Under the pieces are notes generated by a model. The model did not search any database, had not been told where the DNA came from, and saw only the letters and a list, made by a program, of their open reading frames with translations. DNA of 64,000 nt from Psoroptes ovis. Lineage: Eukaryota; Arthropoda; Arachnida; Sarcoptiformes; Psoroptidae. A program made the translations under genes and the position numbers. The stretch covers positions 496,001 through 560,000 of the forward strand of contig PQWQ01000008.1 of NCBI GenBank assembly GCA_002943765.1, read 5' to 3'. Positions within the stretch are counted from its first letter, which is position 1, and each line of letters opens with the position of its first letter. Below, piece by piece: positions 49,106-62,373 of this stretch.

Positions 49106-49764
49106 AATGACTCTATCTTATTAGAGGTTACCCTTTTAAAGGTTCATACCTTGTGCACAACAGACGAATCTTACAGCCGAATTCGTGTCCATTATCCGAA
49201 AACCTGAACAATTTATCCGATGATGAATTATTCGATTGTTTTTCATTTTTATTTTTAATTAAATTCAATTAAGCTCAAATTGTGTATTGGAATGAATCAA
49301 ATTTTCAAAATCAAAATCAAGCTAAAACCTTTGCCTTTTGTACAGGCTGTCGCCATAAATGATTGAACAAATTAATAATTCGCAAAATTTCATTAAATCA
49401 TTTTGAATCCGACCAAATAATGAAGCGAAAAAATGTATCAAATTACATTTAATTAAGGAGCAAAAGAAAAAATCTTTGATTTTTTTTTGCAGCCAAAAAT
49501 CCATCATCATTCAATTCAAAGCTCACAAAACCTTAAAAATCAAAATCTCAAATTCATTCATTCATTTGTAATGGGATAATCTTTGAATATTTATTTAATC
49601 ATTTATTTTTCCATTGGATTTTGCTTGTTTGTTTCATTCATTCTTCGCCATCATTTCGTCGAAACAAATCAAACTTTGAAAGCTTCTGTAAAATTTTTCA
49701 TTTTTTTTTCCAATTTTTTTCCATTTTTTTCCATTTTGTTTAAATGTAAATAAACAAGAAAATA

Positions 49765-49843
49765 TTAGGCTGTCCCATAAGTTCTTGCCTTTTTTCAATG
49801 ATTTTCTACGATAAAACCGGCAAGAACTTATGGGACAACCTAA
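49765..49843. mobile_element. Mariner-type miniature element, B termini with a C centre
   Basis: 79 bp, TA flanks. The ends are CCCATAAGTTCTTGCC as in family B, but the centre ATTTTCTACGATA matches family C. Confidence 0.84.
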
Positions 49844-50084
49844 TAGATAAGTAAAATGTTAATTGAATTGAATTGAATTTCAATTTAATGAACATACACA
49901 AACGAAGAAAATATTTCAAATGAATTCAATTTTTGTTTTTTTTTTTTTTTGAATTTTTTTTTTCATCATTCATTTATATCCATTTATGAATTGATTTCAA
50001 ATCAAATGATTTATGACATTTGCAAAATATGAATGAATATAAATGTGAATTGGGATGGAAAAATGTAAAATTTTCAATTTTACA

Positions 50085-50165
50085 CCGAGCTGTCCGGAAA
50101 ATTCATTCGCATTATATCATTGGAAATCAATAGGAAAATCGACAAAACTTTTCGGACAGCCAAAT
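50085..50165. mobile_element. Degenerate mariner-type miniature element
   Basis: GAGCTGTCCGGAAAATTCAT at the left and AAACTTTTCGGACAGCC at the right. The centre is diverged and the borders approximate. Confidence 0.6.
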
Positions 50166-50733
50166 TTTAACAAATCATTATTTTTGTATGGAAAATTTTC
50201 ATATTTTTGTTTTTTTGATTATTTTTGATGAATTTTTGTTCATAATTAAAATTTTAATTATGAAAAATCTATGAATTTTTCAATTTTTCTCTTTTTGAAA
50301 TTTTTTCTTTATCTATGAATATGCCATGTATGAGAATGAATGTAAGGTATATCTATCTTGTCACAAAATTTTTTACGGTCAATTTTTTATTCAATTTTCG
50401 TTCTTATGGATGCATTTGAATTGATTTTTTTTGTTGAAAAAATTTTTTCTTTGAAATATTTTTTGTTTTCTTAACTCTCAAGAAAGGTACACACACACAC
50501 ACACAGATAACACAGATCACTTGTCTAACCCTGTACACGAAATTATTTGTGTTTCGATTTTTGAATTTTTCAAAATTTTCCAAGATAATGGAAAAATTTT
50601 TCAATTATCAATGAGCTTGGAGAAATCAATGATGCCTTATCAATCAATCAATAATTCTAAACTATGAAGATGAAAACAAAGAATAATGGATTTTTTTTCG
50701 ACCAAAAATCAATAATTACCATTTGATTTCAAA

Positions 50734-50828
50734 GTGATTGTTCGAAAAGTTTTTGTGTTGAAAAATTTTCAATCAAAAATTTCGATTGATTTTGGCTGCG
50801 AAAAGTTTTTTTTCGGACAAAATCCAAT
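50734..50828. mobile_element. Strongly degenerate mariner-type miniature element
   Basis: TGTTCGAAAAGTTTTTG faces GCGAAAAGTTTTTTTTCGGA. The arms are recognisable but full of changes. Confidence 0.4.
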
Positions 50829-52503
50829 CAATGAATGAACAAATGAATGTATCAATCAATTGATTGATCTGAATACTTGTCGTAATTCTTGTTGACCTTT
50901 GTGAATGTCAGTTAAAATTTTAGTCGATTTAGTGCGATTCGAAATTTTGAAAATTTAAAATCAAAAATTTAATAAAATTTTATTATTATTATTATGGGCT
51001 ATTATCATAAAACATTATTATCATCTTTGGTTATTGATGATGATAATTATAATAACAATAATCATTAATATTATTATTATTATCATTATTATTATTTGGT
51101 TAATAATTTATGAATTTAATATATCTATGAACATTTTCATTTTGAAAAAAAAATCAAAAATAGATTTTATTAAAATTTTCATTTTAATAAAATAAATTCT
51201 CTTCGTTCATATTCGAAAATTGTCATCAAATTTCAATGACCTTTGATAAAATTTGGTAAAAATGAATTGAATTCAAATTTGAATTGAATTCAAGTCTTCG
51301 TAGTTGATTTGAATTTTCAAAATTTCTTCATTTCAAACAAAAAATCAATGAAATATTTGAAAATGAATAAATCGGCAAAAAAATGTTTTTTTTGGCCATT
51401 TTTTCCGTAAAGATAATAATGTCTCCAGTATTATTATCATCAGTATCAATTCAAGCAAAATATCATCAATTCTTAAAGTTTTTTTCCTCAGATTTTCATT
51501 TATTGAATTGAATTCAATAATAATAATAACAAACGATTAATCAACATCATTCATTCGATGTTGATTCTTCGTTGTTGATTCATTAAATTGAATGAATAAA
51601 TGGAAGATGTTCATATATTTTCAGTAAATAATTGTATCTCTTTTTGAACAGGAATAAATTTTAATGATTTCGAAAAAATAAATGAATAAATGAATCAACC
51701 AATACCAACGAATACGAATGAAAATACACATTTGAAAACATTGACAAAATAATAAAATGAAAAATTTAATCAAAAAAAAAAAAAAAAAAAATTGACCACT
51801 GGTCATTGAATCTACTGGTCATTATCAATGATGCTTGTTACCATTGAAAAAAATGTTATGACAATCATCATCGTTATTCGTATTATTACCAATCATTCAT
51901 TTATTTGAAATTATTATCAAATGACATTCATTATTTGTGTTTGTATTCGTTTGTCATTTATTATATCAGTCATTCATTTTTGTTCAAATGGCTGGTCGAT
52001 CCCAGATTTTCTTTCGATTTTTTTTTTGCTAAGAAAAAACAAATAAAATCTTATTTAAATTAGCAGTCACTGGTCGTCGAATCAGTCGTGGTTTAATCAG
52101 TGGCTGCTGCTCCTGTTGGCTGATTGTCGTTCTCGGTTGTTTATTGTCATAGATGCTTGATTATCATTGACTATTATTAATCACCATGGAATTGATCGTC
52201 ATAGACATTGATAATTGCGTAGCATTGAATGGTAATTAAAAATTGATGAACGAATGAAGAATTTTAAATCAAATTTTTCTCGATCAAATCATTCTAATCA
52301 AATCCTTTAAAGCTTAAACATTGAAATCCTTTTAAATACATTCAACAATGATTATTATCATTTCAATTGTTGAATTTCAATTGTGGATTGTGTTTCGTTA
52401 ACTTTCAATAGAAAAAATTGATTTAAAACCTTTTTTTCTCTGAGCGAATCAAATAAATCAATTGTTTTTTCCACCATAGATTAGTTTTGTTCAATTTCAA
52501 ATA

Positions 52504-52583
52504 TTAACTTGTCCGTAAAGTTTTTGCCCATTATATCGTAGGTAATTATGAGAAAATCGGCAAGAACTTATCGGACAGCCTAA
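52504..52583. mobile_element. Mariner-type miniature element, family C
   Basis: 80 bp, TA flanks. The core ATATCGTAGGTAATTATGAG is shared with the copy at 38592. The left end is changed to TTAACTTGTCCG. Confidence 0.78.
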
Positions 52584-54377
52584 TAATTTAATGGCCATAA
52601 TCTCACAATTGTTTTTTTTAACGAATTTATTGCTCAAATTCATTTATTTATTTATTTGTAATCATTAATTCAAATTTTCATTTATTTGTTTTTATTAATT
52701 CATTCATTTTCATTAATTCAAATTTATTTACCTTTAAAAACATTACATAGGTAAACAACACATATAAACACATAAAATTTCACATAACACAAATAAATTC
52801 AATCACAATTGTTTTTCGTTTTTATTTCAAAATTTCAAATTTTAAATTTTATTTCTTATTCATTGTCGAACGTTGATAATGTGTTGTCGATGTGTCTATT
52901 CGTAGCCATTCAATGAAGCCAAAGCTGGCTGAAGCCATGAATGTCCACATTCGCGATTAACATTTAAATTTTCCAATGAATATTCCATGTATATCTTCAT
53001 ATAATTTCGTGTATATAATTTTCACATTTTACTAGTTGATGTTTTATGAATATTTATTTCAATTCAATTCAATTCAATACCTGTCGATTGGTTATTTTGT
53101 TTGTTTGCTACTTTTTATTTCATTTTATTCATTTATATTTGTTTTTGGTGATTTTTCTGGTCAAAAATTGTTTTTTTGGTCGAAAAATCACACACACACC
53201 AAAAACCATTGGAAAATGACCAGTAAAAAAAAGCAATAAAATTTTTTTTTGCACATTTTCAAGAAATGTGTTCAATTGTTCATTTCACCTTTGGTCGATT
53301 ATTGTTGTTGTTGCTGCTGTTGTTGATGTTTGACCAATAATTTTATCGTTTTTCCATTGGTTTTTGTTTTATTGTTGAAAATGATCATCATTTTACATCG
53401 ATTCGAATTGAATTGGATGCATTGGTGTTCGTGTGGAATTTTTTCAATTATTTTCGAAGCAATTTTTGCGCATTTTCTCGTAGATTTCATTGAATCTCTG
53501 GAATGTAAACCCTTTGAAATTCAATTGAAACTCCTTTGAAAGGCTACGTCTTTGATTGATTTTATTGATTTTCTACGGTGAATCAGATATCAAATTATTT
53601 GGAAAAATACATTCATAGTTGAAATCAAATTACACAGAAATTAAATTTTGACCAATTAATCTTACTAAGTGTAAAATCGTACTAAAATTTAAATTTAAAG
53701 TTCAAATTATTATTGATATTAATCGTTCAATTGTTTGTTTTGTTTTTACACGCGAAAACTACTTATCTCTCAGTATATATTGATCTCATTTTCATTTCAT
53801 GCTTTCAATTGTTTTGTTTTTGTTTTACAAAGTTTTAATTTGTGAAATTTTAATAAATTTCATTTTTTCTATCTTTATTCGTGTTATGTTCTTCAATACT
53901 TTAGATTTTAGTTACAAGCAAATCATCAACAATCATCGATCGGCTGCTGATCAACACGAAATCCTCTTCACAAATTGATCCATTTCACTTCTCATCATCA
54001 ACTTGTCAATCAAAGTTCAACTAATTACAATTAGAATTAGAATTATTCGAGGATTAATCAAGTTATTTGAGGAAATGTAACCAATGTAAGTGAATTGTTT
54101 TCATTTTTGTTTGTCCATTTTTTGATTGTTCGTTAGTTTAATTTAAATTCAAATTACACAAATCACACAAAAGAAAATTACACAAAAGATTACACAAAAC
54201 ACACTAAATCCATGAAATAACAATTTCACTGATCTCTAATCTTTGATTGAAACGATGAAATCACACCAATCGATGATTGTGACAATGATGATGATGAATG
54301 TTATTGACAACTAAATTGAAACAAAATGAATTCCGTACGAATGGTTTGAAATCGGATTAATTCAAAACAAAAACTAC

Positions 54378-54404
54378 AAAAAAAAAAAAAAAAAAAAAAA
54401 AAAA
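54378..54404. repeat. Poly(A) run of 27
   Basis: 27 consecutive A residues, with no retroposed sequence recognisable upstream. A second run of 20 A lies at 51772-51791. Confidence 0.9.
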
Positions 54405-54886
54405 CAATGAACAACATCATTGACAGGCAAATGGCTACTTGAAAGCCAGAAATGACCAAAGTAAATGCCAAAGCAAATACCAAAAATAATTTGAATCAAA
54501 ATTTCAATTTGTATCAAATTATTTCGAATCAAAGAATTCCAAAAATATTGAAACATAATTTGTTACATTCGATTTCAAAACGTTGATACTTTGTTTTAAA
54601 TCTATTTTTATTCCTGAAAAATGAATTATTTTCCAATTTGTTTTCGTAGGGACCGAATAATAGCTTTGATCAATTATTAATTTCTGAATTAATTACCACA
54701 TTGTCAAAGCTCAGAATCTCAAAGAACACAAATACAAATCAATTACGAATCAAAATTAATTATGATTCAGAATCACTAATAGTTCCATGTTTCCGATGTT
54801 TTGTTCCTGAGTTTGATCGGAATTTCGCTCATTTTCCGACCATTTCTGGGATTTGAGCGAAATTCTGAACGATTCTGCGGCCACAC

Positions 54887-54938
54887 TAAGCCCATATCTG
54901 TCTCGAGGCCCTGTTAGGCTCATATCTGTCTCGGGGCC
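54887..54938. repeat. Two copies of a 24-bp G+C-rich repeat
   Basis: Units at 54887-54910 and 54915-54938, containing CATATCTGTCTCG, differ at three positions. They form a small G+C-rich island. Confidence 0.75.
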
Positions 54939-55743
54939 ACCGTTCACCATCGTCCAGTTGATTTATAATTGACCATTTCTATCCGTATTTCAGCCATTTC
55001 CCATTCTTAATGATGATGATTCGCTTGAAAATTGAATCAAATTGTCACCAGAAAGAAAATGATTGATTTGATTCTGAATTTCAAAGCAAAGAAATTCAAG
55101 TAAAATAATTTAAATTTAAATCATTTTGAAATGTCCATTAACTCATGTGTTTTTTATGGGAATTTCTCTGAACTCTTGGCCGTAATAATTACTCAATGTC
55201 ATCATTGAAAATGGCCACAAAAATTACACCATAAGAAAATTGACGATTCCGAGTAATGGTAACATATGAATATATAATATTGTCGATGTATATTCGAGAC
55301 CATTTCTTTAAAATTTGAGATGGATTTCTTAAAAAAAATCCAAGAAATCTTTGAGAAATTCATCTTTAAAATTTATTATTATTATTATCAATTCTTTTGT
55401 CTAATAATGATCATTTTGAACTGTGAACAATTGAATTGTGATCATTTGACAATTTCTTCTATGATATTTTCATACACAACAACAACATCAACAACAATGA
55501 CTATCCATCATCCAAATGTCTTTGTGTCGATGGATTATTATTTTGTGGTATCTTAGACATTCGTTTGCGTACTAATCTATGTATAACGTTAAGATCTGCA
55601 TTATATTTAATGTATTTTATTTTTGCCCAAGTTTTTTTTTTTTTTTTGTTGTTTCATCTGTCTGTGTGATATATCACTTTGTCGATGTGCATATATGTCT
55701 TGCTTTGGCTGATGTTTTAAGAGTATGCATTTATTCAAATGTA

Positions 55744-55825
55744 TTAGGTTGTCCGAAAAGTTCATTCCGTTCGAATCAATTGAATTGCTCAATGAAAATT
55801 GGCCAGAACTTTCCGGACAATCTAA
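55744..55825 (+). mobile_element. Mariner-type miniature element, family A, variant
   Basis: 82 bp, TA flanks. The centre reads CGAATCAATTGAATTGCTC, diverged from the consensus. Confidence 0.83.
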
Positions 55826-56297
55826 TATATTCTAAGTGAAAATATTGTTTTTTCAAGTAAAAAAATACTTTAAATTTGATACAATTGAAAAATGAGATAT
55901 ATTTGAATGTGAATAATAATGAAAATGAATATTTTTCAAAAAAATTGAAAAAACAAAAATAAAAACAAAATAAATGAATGAATAACAAACAAAATACAAA
56001 ACAAAAACAATACGAAAAATGACAATAAATCATTTTAACCCACAAAAAAAAATAAGAAAAAATAGATTTGCATAGAAGAAAATACATGTGAACGCATTCA
56101 AAATGCATTTGAAAATGTTGATACATTGATGGTGAAAAATAAATGTTTCTTAAAGAAACACATGGAAATTTTCTTATGCATTTTCTTTCACTTAATGACA
56201 AAAGACACAAAAATATATTTTTTGAATGAAAAAAAATAAATTAATTTTCAACTATGAATTGTTTTTATTTTTCTTAGAAAATAATACTATTCACTAG

Positions 56298-56373
56298 TTG
56301 ATTGTCCGAAAAGTTTTCAATCAGAAATCAATGCAAAGTCAATGGTGAAATCATTGAAAACTTTTCGACCAAG
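56298..56373. mobile_element. Strongly degenerate mariner-type miniature element
   Basis: TTGTCCGAAAAGTTTTCAAT pairs with ATTGAAAACTTTTCGACCA. The outer ends are no longer identifiable. Confidence 0.45.
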
Positions 56374-58819
56374 CGGATTCATATCCACTCAGTGGCAATT
56401 ATTCATTTGTAATTATTTTTGATTTTATATTTTGTATTTCTTTATTCATTTTTTATGACAAAAGAAAAATAAATTATTATCATTCGTTGAATTTACTTAA
56501 GAAATTCACTTTGAATTGAATTTAAGAATATATTCACAATTCAAATTCATTTGTACGTTCAGTCTTTATTTGGCTTCAAATGATTGAATTTGCGAAGTGA
56601 TTCTGGCGAATCATTAAGCGAAAAAAAATTCTTACTTTCAGTCTGCCTGCACTTCATGTAATTCAACGAATGAATGTCGTTATGAATATATATTTGAACG
56701 TATTGAATTTATTATTAGGGAATGAATATTTTTGTCTTTTCTTGAGTGGATTTCCTTAGAAATTGTCTTAGAAATTTCTTTACGATTCTCTTGATTAATT
56801 TATCATTTTTTATGGGAAAATTTTTCGGTAAAAAATCGTGAATAAAATTTCTTTTTTAAATGTCTTGTCTTCTCTGAACAAATGTATTGTCACATTATAT
56901 TGTTTTTTAATTAAAAATTTTGTGAAAATAAAAATTTGAAAATTTTTATTTTGAAAATGTTGCCAAAAAAACAAAATAGAATTGATGAATTTTCAGATTT
57001 AAAAAATTTGAATAAATTTGAATAAATTCAAAAATTTTTTTCGAAATATATCAACATAGTAACAATAATTATTATTATCATAATAATAGATGATAAAAGT
57101 AGTAATTGAGAAGTAGTAAAATCCAAGTATTTGAAAATTTAAGAATTTTTTTTAAAATTAAATTTTCAGTTATTTTAAATTGAAATCTTAGTTATTGTAA
57201 TTCCAAAGTCTTAAGAATCCTTGAGATTCAAGTCTGAGAATTTTTTGTTCAAATTTTGATTTCTAATTTTTTTGTTTAAACAATGGCTTTGAATTTTCAA
57301 ATGTTTAATTTGGTTCAAAATTGTTCTTTTGTTATGACATGAATGCTAAAGATGGTTTCAATGTAATTTTTGTCCTCGTTTATTGTTATCGTATATTGTT
57401 TTCTTATAAATTTCTCAAAAATTTCTAAGAAATTTAAGAAAAAAATATTTAAAAATATGCCCAAAGGGCATAATTTCTAAGAAAAAGCTAAGAATTTATC
57501 TAGGAGACGAAAAAAAAAAAAAACAAGGTCAATCTGGGCATTTGATTTTGTTTTATTTCGATTCATTTTATTGTTATTGTTGTCTTTATGATAATTATGA
57601 CATTTTTTTTCTTGTTTTTGGTATCACTGAATTATTATATAATGGATGTATTGTGTTCATGTTTGTGTACCTGTCCTGAAAGGTTATTGTGTCCCTGAAG
57701 CTATGAACCTGAATTACATCGTCTTCGCATTGTTTTTGCTTTTTACTTCATTCACCTACGTATGAAATGATTTGCAATAATCTTTTACAAATCATAGAAT
57801 CAATGACAATTAAATTTATGGTCATTTGTCTTAATTCCTTCGAGAACATCTTAATAATTTCACAGTGTTTGATACCTTTTCTTTTCCCGATTGGCAATCA
57901 AATATATCAGAAATAATGTCACGAACAAATAATGTTTATCATCAATGAATGATCATTAATAAATGACCAAAAACATTGACCAATGGTCATTCGATAAACA
58001 ACAAACATCTTCGACGAACATCGTTGCAAAAACATCCTCACCACCACTCCTATCACCTATTTGATATCTGTTTTGGGTACAGTATTTCAGTATTATTCAA
58101 TTTAAATTTTATTGTCAATCGATCATCAAAATTTCTCGTATTTTTATGTCTTTTAAGAATGATTTTTATTATTATTATTGTTGTCATTTCAGAATGTCCA
58201 TCATCATTATTATCTTTTAATTGATAGATATATAAAAATAGATACATAAACACAACGAAGAGAGGGACAGAGATTAATACCTGTGCAAACACAATAAGAA
58301 ATGCCTGCCAAAAATGACTAAAATGACTGCGAAATGTAACCCGAAAAAAATGCAGCCACAAAATACCAAATGCGAATGATACGACATCATTGATATTTGA
58401 TTATATTCAATTTAAAATATTTCTGAAATGCTTTATTTGATCATTCGTTCATTTGAAAATTAAAGAATAAGTAATCAAATGCTTCTGATGATTCAATACG
58501 TTCATATATAATTCATTTATACTTGTGTATCATTGAATCATGCGTTGATTGAATGGATAATGAAAACAAATGAATGATACATCAAACAATACGAGAAAAA
58601 AACAATAGAAAAATACGCCTTTTGGGCAAATATTTTGTGAGATTATAAATCTACGAATATATAAACAAGCAAAGATATATAGACATTCCTGATATCTATA
58701 TCTGTGAATAGCTGTATATCTGTGAATGTGTATCCATGTAAACATTTCATAGTCGCAACCCCAAAAATTTATGAAAATAAAAAATAACAATAACAATGTC
58801 AAGGAGCCATTGTTGTTCG

Positions 58820-58838
58820 GAGAGAGAGAGAGAGAGAG
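58820..58838. repeat. (GA)9 microsatellite
   Basis: Uninterrupted purine run; the minus strand is a CT tract. Confidence 0.9.
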
Positions 58839-59026
58839 TGCCTGGAAGGGAGTCACACACATGATTGAATTGTGCGCACTAAACAATATAACAATATAAC
58901 AATGGACTATTTTTCGTTGTGTATTCAAAATGTGTGCCCATTGTGTTTGTGTGTTGTATCTGCGTGTATTTGTGTTTGTGTGTGTCTTAAAGCATCTGAG
59001 CATCTTTTTATTGTTAAGAAAACATT

Positions 59027-59107
59027 CTAGGGTTGTCCAAAAAGTTATTGATGAAATCAATGAAGCTGTCTATGGTGAATCCCGCTTGAACTTTCCGGAC
59101 AACCTAA
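59027..59107. mobile_element. Degenerate mariner-type miniature element
   Basis: Left end CTAGGGTTGTCCAAAAAG, right end CTTTCCGGACAACCTAA. The centre is unlike families A to C. Confidence 0.6.
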
Positions 59108-59439
59108 CATATTTTTTACAAGTAAAAATATATTACAATTCAATGGATTTTAGCCAATCGTAATTTACTTTGACTCTAATCGAGCATTTGTTTAAAAAAA
59201 AAAAAAAATTTCGCCTATTTTTCTATTGTCTATTTTCTATTGTATTCTATTATATATCTGCATCTACCAAATGATAATTCTTTTATATAAAAACTTTGTG
59301 GTGTAAATGCTTCATTTCCACACAATGTTTATACATATAGCATCAGTATATATATGAATATTTGCATTTTCACTGAATTCCGTTGATTTCTCAGGGTGAA
59401 AATTCTTCAACATGATTCTGATTCCTAATTCGCCAATAT

Positions 59440-59461
59440 TCGTGCGGATACATCCGCACGA
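59440..59461. repeat. G+C-rich 10-bp hairpin
   Basis: TCGTGCGGAT, AC, ATCCGCACGA: a perfect stem in A+T-rich DNA. It may be a protein-binding palindrome or a remnant of a repeat terminus. Confidence 0.75.
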
Positions 59462-59853
59462 TTATCCACATTACCGTCACATTCATTCTCTAATCCATAG
59501 AAAATCAATAGACAGTGACATTATCAATTCGTAGACATCCGTGTAGACATATTTCTCAAGTTTTTTTTTCGCACTTTTAAATCGATCAATCCCTCTCCGA
59601 AATATATTTTTTCACACATTTTCAATTTCATTTACCCGCTAGTAATATCGTCATACACATCATAAAACCAAATACACAACACTAACACACATATTTACAT
59701 ATCCACACACACATCTACATATACTTGAACTTATACCCACACATACCCACAATACATCCTCGTATGCATCATACAAATATATCCATACATTAATCCTTTC
59801 ATTCATTCAACACATCATTTAACAATTGAAAACGCACACATGCTAAAAACACA

Positions 59854-59891
59854 AAGCTTCCAAGCATACACGAAGCTTCCAAGCATACACA
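59854..59891. repeat. Two tandem copies of a 19-bp unit
   Basis: AAGCTTCCAAGCATACACG followed directly by the same unit with one terminal change. Confidence 0.8.
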
Positions 59892-60241
59892 AACCCAAAA
59901 CAAAACAAAGCAAAATTAAAGCAAAATTCAAACAACAAAAAACAAATGGATGCCAATACACAACACGAAACAGCATTAGATACCATATCAATCAATCCAT
60001 TCTACTACCAATGTAAATATAAATATATTATCATTCCATTATTGCAATCGTAGTATATTTACATTATTATTAATTATTATTATTATTTCTCCGATTAAAT
60101 ATTTTCAAATTTTGATTAAAACTTATTTTTCAATTATTTTCTCTTTTCCTATTCTTCAAAAACAATAACAAATATTAATCCATTTGTTTGTTTGTTTGTT
60201 TGTTTATTTTGAAAATTTTTCTTGTTGTCTTTACTGAAATA

Positions 60242-60325
60242 TTAAGGTTGTCCCATAAGTTCTTGCCGCTTTTTTTAAAAATTTTTTTCATTCGAAAAAC
60301 GACAAGAAATTATGGGACAACCTAA
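60242..60325. mobile_element. Mariner-type miniature element, family B
   Basis: 84-bp hairpin with TA on both sides and an extra A in the left terminus (TTAAGGTTGTCCCATAAG). Confidence 0.84.
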
Positions 60326-60519
60326 TAGAATAGGCGGATCTTTGCCATTCGCATTTGTTTTTTTTGTTATTGTTTCAATTCGTTTCTGATTATTTGTTTC
60401 CAATGATATTCACTCCAAACCAAACAAACAAACACAAATGATAAATGAATTTCTATGCCATTCTTCTCCCTTTTCAGTGTGTATCACACATATAGGCATT
60501 GATTAAAACTCTTTATATA

Positions 60520-60600
60520 TTAGGTTGTCCGAAAAGTTTTGGCCGATTTTCATGAGCAATTCTATTCGATTAAGCGCGATGAACTTTTCGGACAACCTAA
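60520..60600 (-). mobile_element. Mariner-type miniature element, family A
   Basis: 81 bp, reversed, with perfect 20-bp-class termini. TA precedes it; the right flank is TTG. Confidence 0.87.
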
Positions 60601-60810
60601 TTGAATTTGAAAAATATATTAATTTGTTTGTTTTTAAAAATGATGCGCAATCCCTGTATCGAGCCGAAACAATCTCTTCTCTTCGAGCATCATCATTAAA
60701 CAAAATTTTCAAAAATTGCTAACAGCATTTTCATTAAATGATGAAATTTTGCTATTTGTTCAAATATTTGACAGATTCCTTAAGAAAATTTCTGGAAAGG
60801 CTTCTTCTGG

Positions 60811-60830
60811 GTGTGTGTGTGTGTGTGTGT
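60811..60830. repeat. (GT)10 microsatellite
   Basis: Uninterrupted dinucleotide run. Shorter runs of the same kind occur at 22501-22514 (GT) and 50489-50505 (AC). Confidence 0.9.
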
Positions 60831-60994
60831 AGTGGATTATTTAAGATCTGCACCCTACACTTCATAAAGGGTCAATGGGGTACGCGTAGGTTTATAATGC
60901 TTGATAGATTGTTATTGTTAGATGCATTTCTTTGTTTTTTCGATATTTTATTCAAAGACAAAGCAAAGATTTGCCTTAACCCGTTCGCCAGGCG

Positions 60995-61013
60995 CTTGGA
61001 TGGCCCATCCAAG
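60995..61013. repeat. 9-bp G+C-rich hairpin after TTAACCCGTTCGCCAGGCG
   Basis: CTTGGATGG, C, CCATCCAAG. The upstream TTAACCC and CCAGGCGC resemble the piggyBac-like ends seen at 31.5 kb. Confidence 0.6.
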
Positions 61014-62373
61014 TCGCAATATCTTCAAAGCCCATAGGCTCTAGTGAGTTTGAAGGGTCATTTTGAATCAATTTCAAATTTCATATTTGATATTTCTTTG
61101 AAAATTAAATTCAGCCCATTTAGCCGTTATCATCGATCTATATTCAAATGTTTTCCGTAATATTTTTGATTCACCCTTAAGATACCGTTATTTCATTCAT
61201 TTAAATTAAATTTCATTCAAAAAAAAATTTTTTTTTTTTTTGCTACATTCTTTCACACTATCATAAGATACTATACAATCTTACAAATCCATTATGAATT
61301 TATGAATTAAAGAAAAATTCAAGAAACTTTATGAGAATATGCGAACAAATATTCTCTGATATATGATTATACATGCAAATGTATTTTGATATGTTCGTAT
61401 ATATTTCTGTTAAAAAGTCTCCCCTGTCGTTACTGTATACAAATATATTCAAATAAACTTGATACAATCATGTATATCAGTGAATCATAGATGCAAATAT
61501 TGGTGCAAATATATGCAAATGTACATACAAACAAAACAATACAGTTATATCAAACAAAACAAAATGAAACAAATTTCAAATATTCAAAAATTCAAATCTA
61601 AAACAAAATTTTGGAATTTTCAAATAATTTTCAAAGAATTTAAAAAAAAGAATTTAAATTTCACAAAATCTTAGATTCTTTCAAAGAATATTCAAAAGAA
61701 TTTGAACAGAATTCTCGGATATTTTCCAACACTAAATTCTTCCATAGAAAATACACTCATAGAAAAACAACGAAAACATTAACAATTACAATGTAATAAT
61801 ATTTCGTTATTTATTTATTCATTTATTTATTTGTTCTTTTATTTATTTTATTTCATTTATTCATTTATTATTTATTTATTTGTCTCTTTTCGAATTGTTT
61901 TCTTCTTTATTTTTCCATTTATTTTTTTCATATTTTTCATCATTATTTTTAAACCATTCAAATTCAATGAATGGCTGCATCTCTAAATCAAACTAAATAC
62001 TCAACAGCAGTAGTGAATAGCATCCAGAAAAACAGATAAAACAAAAAAAAAAATATCAAAAGATACACAAACAATCAGAGAAAACTGAACAAAACAACAG
62101 AACAAATGAAAATAACCAACAAAAACCAAACAAACATACAGCAATTGTTTTATTTCATTTTCAATTTTTCAAATTCAACTCTAAGCATACACATTCAACG
62201 CAGATATATTTCTATCTATGTATTTCAAATGTATTCATTTATATATTTTGAACAAACAAACAAAACAGCCAGCAAACAACAAACAACAACAATATTTTCT
62301 GGGTGTTTATTTTCTCCATTTTATATCCATTCGATTCAATCATTCATTCATTTATTTCATTTGTTTGTTTGTG

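Noticed and set aside
54378..54404. 27-A run as the tail of a retroposed gene
   Set aside because: No processed-gene or SINE-like sequence and no target duplication could be seen upstream.
58530..59060. 176-codon minus-strand open frame
   Set aside because: It is built from (GA)n and TATCTGTGAATA-like repeats, crosses a miniature element end, and has no protein-like domain.
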